Assembly: GCA_005786775.1 (NCBI GenBank)
Contig: SYDD01000185.1
Coordinates: 1-9,091, forward strand
Reading direction: 5' to 3'
Source of the DNA: Opitutaceae bacterium
GTDB lineage: Bacteria; Verrucomicrobiota; Verrucomicrobiia; Opitutales; Opitutaceae
DNA: 9,091 nt
In this document: positions 1 to 4,756 of the stretch, in pieces
Position numbering within the stretch: the stretch's first letter is position 1
How the letters are laid out: each line of letters opens with the position of its first letter
Position numbers and translations under genes: made by a program
The notes under the pieces: model-generated
Databases searched by the model: none
The model's input: only the letters and a program-made list of their open reading frames with translations
Told to the model about the DNA's origin: nothing

Positions 1-367
1 CCTCGCCGCGGGCCACGTCGTCCGCGATTTCGGCACCCACTCGGACGCGGCCTGCGACTACCCGGACTGGATCCGCCCGGTCGCCGAGGCGGTCGCCCGC
101 GGGGAATTCGAGCGCGGCATCGTGCTCGGCGGCTCCGGCAATGGCGAGGCCATCGTCGCCAACCGCGTCCGCGGCGTCCGCTGCGGCCTCTGTTGGAACG
201 AGCAGGTGGCCGCCTGGAACCGGGCCCACAACGACGGCAACGTCCTCTCGCTGGGCCAGCGGACGGTCACCGAGGCCGAGGCCCTGGCCATCGTGAAGGT
301 CTGGCTCGCGACCGAGTTCGAGGGCGGCCGCCACCTGCCCCGCATCCGCAAGATCGACGGCGCCTGA
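1..367 (+). CDS. rpiB: Ribose-5-phosphate isomerase B (RpiB/LacAB family), 3' part
   Basis: The gene is cut by the left edge; codons are read in frame from base 2 and end at the TGA at 365-367, leaving 121 visible residues. RpiB interconverts ribose 5-phosphate and ribulose 5-phosphate in the cytoplasmic non-oxidative pentose phosphate pathway. Seen in sequence: GHVVRDFG near the visible start, DYPDW, the glycine-rich loop GGSGNGEA (visible residues 43-50), the AHNDGNVLSLG block and the C-terminal FEGGRHLPRIRKI. Family knowledge: the E. coli enzyme uses a Cys as base in the glycine loop, whereas Mycobacterium tuberculosis RpiB lacks that Cys and uses Glu75 in GGSGNGE. This protein matches the second type, so visible Glu49 is the probable base. 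Aligning to the mycobacterial protein from memory suggests about 26 N-terminal residues are missing. The substrate could be another aldose phosphate. The family assignment is firm; the exact sugar is inference. The next gene lies 67 bp downstream on the same strand. Confidence 0.9.
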   Translation, partial: LAAGHVVRDFGTHSDAACDYPDWIRPVAEAVARGEFERGIVLGGSGNGEAIVANRVRGVRCGLCWNEQVAAWNRAHNDGNVLSLGQRTVTEAEALAIVKVWLATEFEGGRHLPRIRKIDGA

Positions 368-402
368 CGCCGCCTCCGCGGCGGGCGGACGGGCCCGGAC
401 TG

Positions 403-419
403 GCTTCCGCGCCGGAAGC
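403..419. repeat. Perfect 7-bp inverted repeat in the rpiB-hydrolase gap
   Basis: GCTTCCG (403-409) and CGGAAGC (413-419) flank a 3-nt loop in the 67-bp gap between the isomerase and the hydrolase gene. No T-run follows, so it does not look like a canonical Rho-independent terminator. It ends 15 nt before the hydrolase ATG and could fold in the mRNA leader. At this GC content a short perfect repeat can arise by chance. Confidence 0.3.
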
Positions 420-434
420 GCACAAGCTCGCCCG

Positions 435-1115
435 ATGCGCCTCACGTTCCTCGGTCACGCCTGCTTCCTCCTGGAGACGAGCCGCGCCCGCCTCCTGCTC
501 GACCCGTTCCTCACCGGCAACCCCGCCGCCGCCGCCCGCGCGGAGGACCTCGCCTGCGACTACCTGCTCCTCTCGCACGGGCACGAGGATCACACCGGGG
601 ATGCCTTGGCGCTCTCCCGCCGCCTCGGCGCGCCGATCATCGCCAATTTTGAACTCGCGGAATACTTCGCCGCCCAGGGCGCAAAGGTGCACGGGATGAA
701 CCCCGGCGGGGCGTTCAACTTCCCCTTTGGCCGGGTGAAGCTGACGCTCGCCCACCACAGTTCCAGCGCCGAGGCGGGCCTGCGTCCGATCTACCTGGGC
801 TCCCCCTGCGGCCTGCTGATCCAGGCGGACGGCAAGACCGTGTACCACGCGGGGGACACGGCGCTGTTCCTGGATATGCAGCTCATCGGCAAGGCGGGGC
901 TCGACGTCGCGCTGCTGCCGATCGGGGACAATTACACGATGGGCCCGGAGGACGCGGCGGCGGCGCTCGACCTGCTGCGCCCGCGGCTGGCGGTGCCGAT
1001 GCACTACAACACGTGGCCCGTGATCGCGCAGGACCCGGCCCGTTTCGCGTCCCTCGCCGCCGCCGGCGGCCACGCCGTCCAAGTCCTCGCCCCGGGCGCC
1101 GCGCTGGAGCTGTGA
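435..1115 (+). CDS. UPF0173-type metal-dependent hydrolase (metallo-beta-lactamase fold)
   Basis: This is a complete 226-aa protein, the usual length for the UPF0173 (YtkL-like) branch of the metallo-beta-lactamase superfamily, with a presumed cytoplasmic location because there is no signal peptide. The N-terminal MRLTFLGHACFLLET matches the family opening. Metal ligands can be read directly: the H48-G-H50-E-D52-H53 signature, His107 or His108 in LAHHSSS, Asp141 in YHAGDTALF and His190 in PMHYNTWP. LLPIGDNYTMGPEDA (about 160-174) is another family-typical block. All ligands for a two-metal site are present, so the enzyme should be active, but the natural substrate of this family is not established and I do not assign one. 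The ATG at 435 fits the family start exactly, yet no good Shine-Dalgarno precedes it: the nearest GGAAG lies about 16 nt upstream inside an inverted repeat. It sits 67 bp after rpiB on the same strand and may be co-transcribed with it. Confidence 0.92.
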   Translation: MRLTFLGHACFLLETSRARLLLDPFLTGNPAAAARAEDLACDYLLLSHGHEDHTGDALALSRRLGAPIIANFELAEYFAAQGAKVHGMNPGGAFNFPFGRVKLTLAHHSSSAEAGLRPIYLGSPCGLLIQADGKTVYHAGDTALFLDMQLIGKAGLDVALLPIGDNYTMGPEDAAAALDLLRPRLAVPMHYNTWPVIAQDPARFASLAAAGGHAVQVLAPGAALEL

Positions 1116-1140
1116 GGGCGGGGGCGGCAGGAGAGAGTAG

Positions 1141-1189
1141 TGAGAAGTGAGGAGCGAGGAGTGAGGAGTGAGGAGCGGGGAGCGGGGAG
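1141..1189 (+). repeat. Seven tandem copies of a YGAGGAG heptamer
   Basis: Seven consecutive 7-nt units run without a gap: TGAGAAG, TGAGGAG, CGAGGAG, TGAGGAG, TGAGGAG, CGGGGAG, CGGGGAG. A decayed eighth unit, AGAGTAG (1134-1140), may precede them. Variation falls mainly at unit position 1 (T/C) and positions 3-5 (A/G), so one strand is nearly all purine. The array begins 25 nt after the hydrolase stop codon and lies outside any gene. Heptanucleotide tandem arrays are known from other bacteria, such as the STRR elements of cyanobacteria; this is an analogy and no homology is claimed. Slippage-driven copy-number variation would be expected. Confidence 0.85.
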
Positions 1190-1207
1190 GAAACGCGGCC
1201 GGCTGGT

Positions 1208-1236
1208 GTAGCCGGGGCGCGCCGCCCCGGTAGCCG
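1208..1236. repeat. Palindromic element with 8-bp GC stem, flanked by GTAGCCG copies
   Basis: CCGGGGCG (1212-1219) and CGCCCCGG (1223-1230) form a perfect 8-bp inverted repeat around the 3-nt loop CGC. GTAGCCG occurs at both 1208-1214 and 1230-1236, overlapping the outer edges of the stem. The hairpin could end transcripts from the hydrolase gene in a Rho-aided way, but no T-run follows on either strand. A dispersed REP-like intergenic element is the alternative, and copies elsewhere in the genome cannot be checked here. Confidence 0.55.
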
Positions 1237-1295
1237 CGATCCGAACCCCATCCCCGCGGAGCCTTCCCCCCCTCCGCTCGCCCCACGACTCCCGC

Positions 1296-1311
1296 GGCGT
1301 CTAGGGACGCC
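1296..1311. repeat. Small palindrome, 6-bp stem with TAGG loop
   Basis: GGCGTC (1296-1301) and GACGCC (1306-1311) are perfect inverted copies around the 4-nt loop TAGG. The element lies 65 bp past the 8-bp-stem palindrome in the same spacer, and the two may be parts of one composite intergenic repeat. No T-run follows on the plus strand. The stem alone is short enough to be chance. Confidence 0.35.
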
Positions 1312-1470
1312 CCCTCCCGCCCCGTCCGCGCCCCGCGCCCCTTGCGCCTTTTGTGGCCATCCCAGGCCGGAGTAGGACGCCGCCAGCGTTGACTCCCGCC
1401 ACGCCCGAAACTGACTCGCATCAACCCCTCGTTCCGCGGCCGCCCAAGCCGGGGGCCTTTCCCCACCCCG

Positions 1471-4400
1471 ATGCTCCCCCGCCTCGCCGTCGTACTTGCT
1501 ATCCTGCTGACCGGCCTTCGCCCCGCCGTCCGTGCCGCCGAAACCGCGACCGCCTCCCTTACCGGCCGCGTCAGCAACGCCGCCACCGGCGCCTACCTCC
1601 AGCGCGCCCGCGTGGCCGTCCGCGGCACCGAGCTCCTCGCCTTCACCGACGACACCGGCGCCTACCGCCTCACCGGCCTGCCCGCCGGACCCGTGACCCT
1701 CGAGGTCTTCTACACCGGCCTCGATCCGCAGACGGCCACCGTCACGCTCCCCGCCGCCGGCACCGCGGAACGCGACTTCACCCTGACCAGCGCCGCCCGC
1801 TACGGCGCGGCCGACGGCACGGTGCGGCTCGATCCCTTCCGGGTCGCCACCGCGCGGGAGACCGACGTCGAGGCCCTCGCGATCAACGAGCAGCGCTTCG
1901 CCCCCAACCTCAAGAGCGTCGTGTCCACCGAGACCCTCGGCGACCCGCTCGGCGGCAGCGTCGGCGACTTCCTTCGCTTCCTCCCCGGGGTCGCCGCCGC
2001 CTACGGGGCCCTCGAGACCGAGGGCGTCCTCATCCGCGGTTTCCCCAGCGGGATGACCATCGTCTCGTCCGACGGCCTGCAGGTGGCCGGCGCCAACGCG
2101 GCCGGCGAACGCGACTTCTCCCCCTCCCGCGTCGGCGTGAACAGCATCTCACGCGTCGAGGTCACGAAGGTCCCCCTGCCCTCCACCCCGGCCGACACGA
2201 TGTCCGGCTCGATCAACCTGATCACCAAGAGCGCCTTCGAGCGCAGCCGCGCCGAGCTCCGCTGGCGGGCCGGACTCTCCTCCAGCGAACAGTCGTTCGC
2301 CTTCGGCCGCACCCCGTCCCCCGACAACCGCCGCACCCGCAAGCTCCTGCCGGACCTCAGCTTCGACTACACCCTCCCGCTCTCCCGCGACCTCGGCCTC
2401 GTGGTCACCGGCCTCCACTCGGTCACGTCCTTCGAGACTGACACCTGGTACACCGACTACCGGGCCAGCGCCACCGGGACCAACGCCACCCCGGCGAACC
2501 CCTACCTCTGGCGACACCGCAACGTCGAAGTCTCGCGGGACTACGAGCGCGAATCCCTCTCGGTGAAGCTCGACTGGCGCCCGCACCGCCACGGCGTGCT
2601 CTCGGTCGGCGCCGCGGTGACCTCCTACGACCACGACAGCTACAATTCCCAGTTCAACCCGACCCTCGGGAACATCGGCACGCCGTCCGTGGCGGGCGGG
2701 CGCACGCTCTCGTTCACCGACACCGAGGTGCTGGGCGCGACTGGCCGCGGTTCCCTCGCGCAGGCCTTCAGCTTCTCCAAGAACACCGGGCTGAATCTCT
2801 CCGGAGACGTCCGCTATCGCTACGACGACGGCACCTGGCGCGTGCAGGCCTCGGCCAGCCGCTCCGACTCGAAGGCGCAGCGCCGCGACACCGCGCGGGG
2901 GTTCTTCAACAGCGTCTCGGTCGGCCTCGCGGCACCGGTACGGATCAATTACCGCGGCATCCGCAACGGGAACCTGACCGACTTCGAGGTCTTCGACAAC
3001 GCGGACCGGCCAGTCGACGCCTTCAACCTGGCCAACTACACGATCACCTCCGCCGCCGGGGTGCCGAACACGGACGTCCGCGCGACGATCACCGGGGGCG
3101 GCCTCGACGTGCGCCGGCAGCTGGGCTTCCTGCCCTTCCCCGCGGCGCTGCAGGTCGGCGGCCTGCACCGGGTGCAGACCAACGACGACGTGCGCCTTAA
3201 TGGGCGCACCTACAATTACAACGGAATCAACGGCGACCGCTCGGCCACCCCGTACCTCGCCGACGTGTATTACGGGACCCGTAAGTTCTCGTCCTTTCCC
3301 CAAAAGCCCTACGTGCCCTGGGTCTCGCCGCACAAGCTCTGGGCCGCGTACGTGGCCAACCCCGCGCTCTTCACCCAAACGCTGGCGCAGGAACGCACCA
3401 CCCTCAGCAACAACATCCTCCAGTCGAAGTACATCGAGGAGACCGTCTCCGCCGGCTACGTTCAGGCCGAGGCCCGCGGCTTCGGCAACCGGCTGAGCGC
3501 GGTCACCGGCCTGCGCTTCGAGCGCACCACCGACCTCGGCTTCGGGCCGCTGCAGGATCCGGACGCGGTGTTCGTCCGCAACGCCAACGGCACCTTCGCC
3601 CGCACTCCGACGGGCGCCCGCATCCGCAAGCCCGAGGCCGGCGCCGCCGGCTCGCTCGCCGAGGTGCCGTTGATCTTCCGCGCGCGCGCCGCCCGGGCCG
3701 AGCGCACCTACCAGGGCTACTACCCGAGCCTGCACCTCAACTTCAACGCCACCGAGCGCCTGCTCCTGCGCGCCGCCTACGCCCGCACCTACGGCCGGCC
3801 CAATTTCAGCAACATCATCCCCAACACCACCGTGAACCAAGATGATGACCTGAATGCCGATCCCGACGAGACCCGCGGCCGCATCTCCCTCAGCAACCTC
3901 GGCCTGAAGCCCTGGACGGCCGACAACTATGACCTCTCGGCCGAGTACTACACGGACCAGGGCGGCGTGGTCAGCGGGGGCGTCTTCCTGAAGGAGGTGC
4001 GGGATTTCTTCGGCAACTTCGTCAAGGACGCCACCGCGGCCGACCTCGCGGCCCTCGGGCTCGACGCGCGCTACCTCGGCTGGCGCGTCACCACCAAGTT
4101 CAACTCCGGGGCGGCCCGCGTGCGCGGCGCCGAGATCAACGTGCGCCACTCCCTCGCGCCGCTCGGGTCGTGGGGGCGGCAGGTGATCGTGTTCGTCAAT
4201 GCGACCAAGCTGAAGCTGGAGGGCGACGCCCTCGCGGATTTCACGGGGTTTCTGCCGGAGTCGGTGAACTGGGGCTTCACCGTAGCCTGGCGGCGCGCGA
4301 CGGTGATCGCCAAGTGGAACTACCGGGGGGAGCAGAAAGCGGTGTCTTATCCTGATCTGGGCCCGGATGCGTTCCGCTACCCGCAGCCGCGGATGCAGCT

Positions 4401-4581
4401 GGACCTGAGCCTGGACGTGCGGCTGTCGCGGCGGGTGTCGTTGTACGCGAACGTGCGCAACGTGACGGACGAGATCCAGAACGAGTTCGCGTACGGCCCG
4501 CAGACCCCGCGGCACGCGCGCGAGTTCTACCACGGCCGGTTCGGCCGTCCGTTCACCCTCGGCCTCAAGGGCACGTTCTGA
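1471..4581 (+). CDS. TonB-dependent outer-membrane receptor with carboxypeptidase-regulatory-like N-domain (receptor 1)
   Basis: A complete 1036-aa outer-membrane transporter that should import an unidentified ligand using TonB/ExbBD energy. Residues 1-23 are a signal peptide: LPRLAVVLAILLTG core and likely cleavage after VRA or VRAA. Residues about 28-108 form a carboxypeptidase-regulatory-like beta-sandwich (GRVSNAATG, DDTGAYRLTGLPAGPVTLEV, ERDFTLTS). A possible TonB-box strand, VRLDPFRV, sits at 118-125. The plug domain follows to about residue 254, with LPGV, IRGF (188-191), SRVEVTKVP and SGSINLITKS. The rest is the beta-barrel, with SNLGLKPWTADNYDLSAEYY, NVRNVTDE and a terminal Phe as expected for barrel insertion. 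The plug resembles the Xanthomonas/Caulobacter-type receptor group. There is no STN signalling domain and no sigma/anti-sigma gene nearby. ATG 1471 is chosen because it gives a clean signal peptide; no clear Shine-Dalgarno precedes it. No enzyme gene is paired with it, so substrate cannot be inferred. Its N-terminal third is clearly paralogous to receptor 2 on the other strand. Confidence 0.93.
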   Translation: MLPRLAVVLAILLTGLRPAVRAAETATASLTGRVSNAATGAYLQRARVAVRGTELLAFTDDTGAYRLTGLPAGPVTLEVFYTGLDPQTATVTLPAAGTAERDFTLTSAARYGAADGTVRLDPFRVATARETDVEALAINEQRFAPNLKSVVSTETLGDPLGGSVGDFLRFLPGVAAAYGALETEGVLIRGFPSGMTIVSSDGLQVAGANAAGERDFSPSRVGVNSISRVEVTKVPLPSTPADTMSGSINLITKSAFERSRAELRWRAGLSSSEQSFAFGRTPSPDNRRTRKLLPDLSFDYTLPLSRDLGLVVTGLHSVTSFETDTWYTDYRASATGTNATPANPYLWRHRNVEVSRDYERESLSVKLDWRPHRHGVLSVGAAVTSYDHDSYNSQFNPTLGNIGTPSVAGGRTLSFTDTEVLGATGRGSLAQAFSFSKNTGLNLSGDVRYRYDDGTWRVQASASRSDSKAQRRDTARGFFNSVSVGLAAPVRINYRGIRNGNLTDFEVFDNADRPVDAFNLANYTITSAAGVPNTDVRATITGGGLDVRRQLGFLPFPAALQVGGLHRVQTNDDVRLNGRTYNYNGINGDRSATPYLADVYYGTRKFSSFPQKPYVPWVSPHKLWAAYVANPALFTQTLAQERTTLSNNILQSKYIEETVSAGYVQAEARGFGNRLSAVTGLRFERTTDLGFGPLQDPDAVFVRNANGTFARTPTGARIRKPEAGAAGSLAEVPLIFRARAARAERTYQGYYPSLHLNFNATERLLLRAAYARTYGRPNFSNIIPNTTVNQDDDLNADPDETRGRISLSNLGLKPWTADNYDLSAEYYTDQGGVVSGGVFLKEVRDFFGNFVKDATAADLAALGLDARYLGWRVTTKFNSGAARVRGAEINVRHSLAPLGSWGRQVIVFVNATKLKLEGDALADFTGFLPESVNWGFTVAWRRATVIAKWNYRGEQKAVSYPDLGPDAFRYPQPRMQLDLSLDVRLSRRVSLYANVRNVTDEIQNEFAYGPQTPRHAREFYHGRFGRPFTLGLKGTF

Positions 4582-4756
4582 GGCGGGCGCGGGTGCGATT
4601 TGGCCTGGGGTCAGCCTGTTGCACGTTGCGCGGGCGACTTCGGGGCAGGCGCACCCCGGCGGATACTAGGGCGAGTGGCTAACCGCTGAACCGGTCCCCG
4701 GCGGCACCCGGAGGAGAAAAGGCGCGAAGAGCGAGCGGTCACCCCGCGATTTTGAC

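Larger units (their letters stand above)
1116..1470. other. 355-bp repeat-bearing spacer, upstream region of receptor 1
   Basis: No credible gene lies here; open frames crossing it give Arg/Pro-rich or repeat-derived peptides typical of shadows in GC-rich DNA. The left third is purine-rich on the plus strand (about 1129-1193) and contains the heptamer array. The middle holds two palindromes, and about 1246-1345 is strongly pyrimidine-rich. The promoter of the plus-strand receptor gene is expected here. One TTGACT (1389-1394) resembles a -35 box, but nothing like a -10 box follows at the right distance. No riboswitch or tRNA structure was recognised. Confidence 0.6.

Noticed and set aside
1389..1417. 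TTGACT at 1389-1394 as a -35 promoter box for receptor 1
   Set aside because: The hexamer 17 nt downstream is TGACTC, a very poor -10 match, and spacings of 16 or 18 are no better. The position is plausible, but the sequence does not support a promoter call.
267..1586. A 439-codon minus-strand frame spanning the hydrolase gene and the repeat spacer
   Set aside because: It includes a Ser/Leu-rich segment (LLTPHSSLLTSHYSLL) that is merely the heptamer array translated in reverse, and Arg-rich shadow elsewhere.
1353..2441. A 362-codon plus-strand frame starting at a GTG before receptor 1
   Set aside because: The product is almost wholly Arg/Pro/His-rich, an out-of-frame reading of the receptor signal peptide and plug region.
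2149..4533. A 794-codon open frame antisense to receptor 1
   Set aside because: Its translation is low-complexity Val/Arg/Gly/Ala-rich text with no signal, domain or motif. It is the expected antisense shadow of a high-GC gene, while the opposite strand has a full receptor with signal peptide, plug motifs and terminal Phe.
4710..4716. GGAGGAG followed by AAAA, a perfect Shine-Dalgarno on the plus strand in the convergent spacer
   Set aside because: No ATG, GTG or TTG follows within the usual distance and no plausible small gene starts there.
4582..4756. Bidirectional terminator between the convergent receptors
   Set aside because: I looked for strong stems with flanking T-runs on both strands. 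Only short, mismatched stems and a 9-bp direct repeat CCCCGGCGG (4654-4662 and 4696-4704) are present, which is unremarkable at this GC content.
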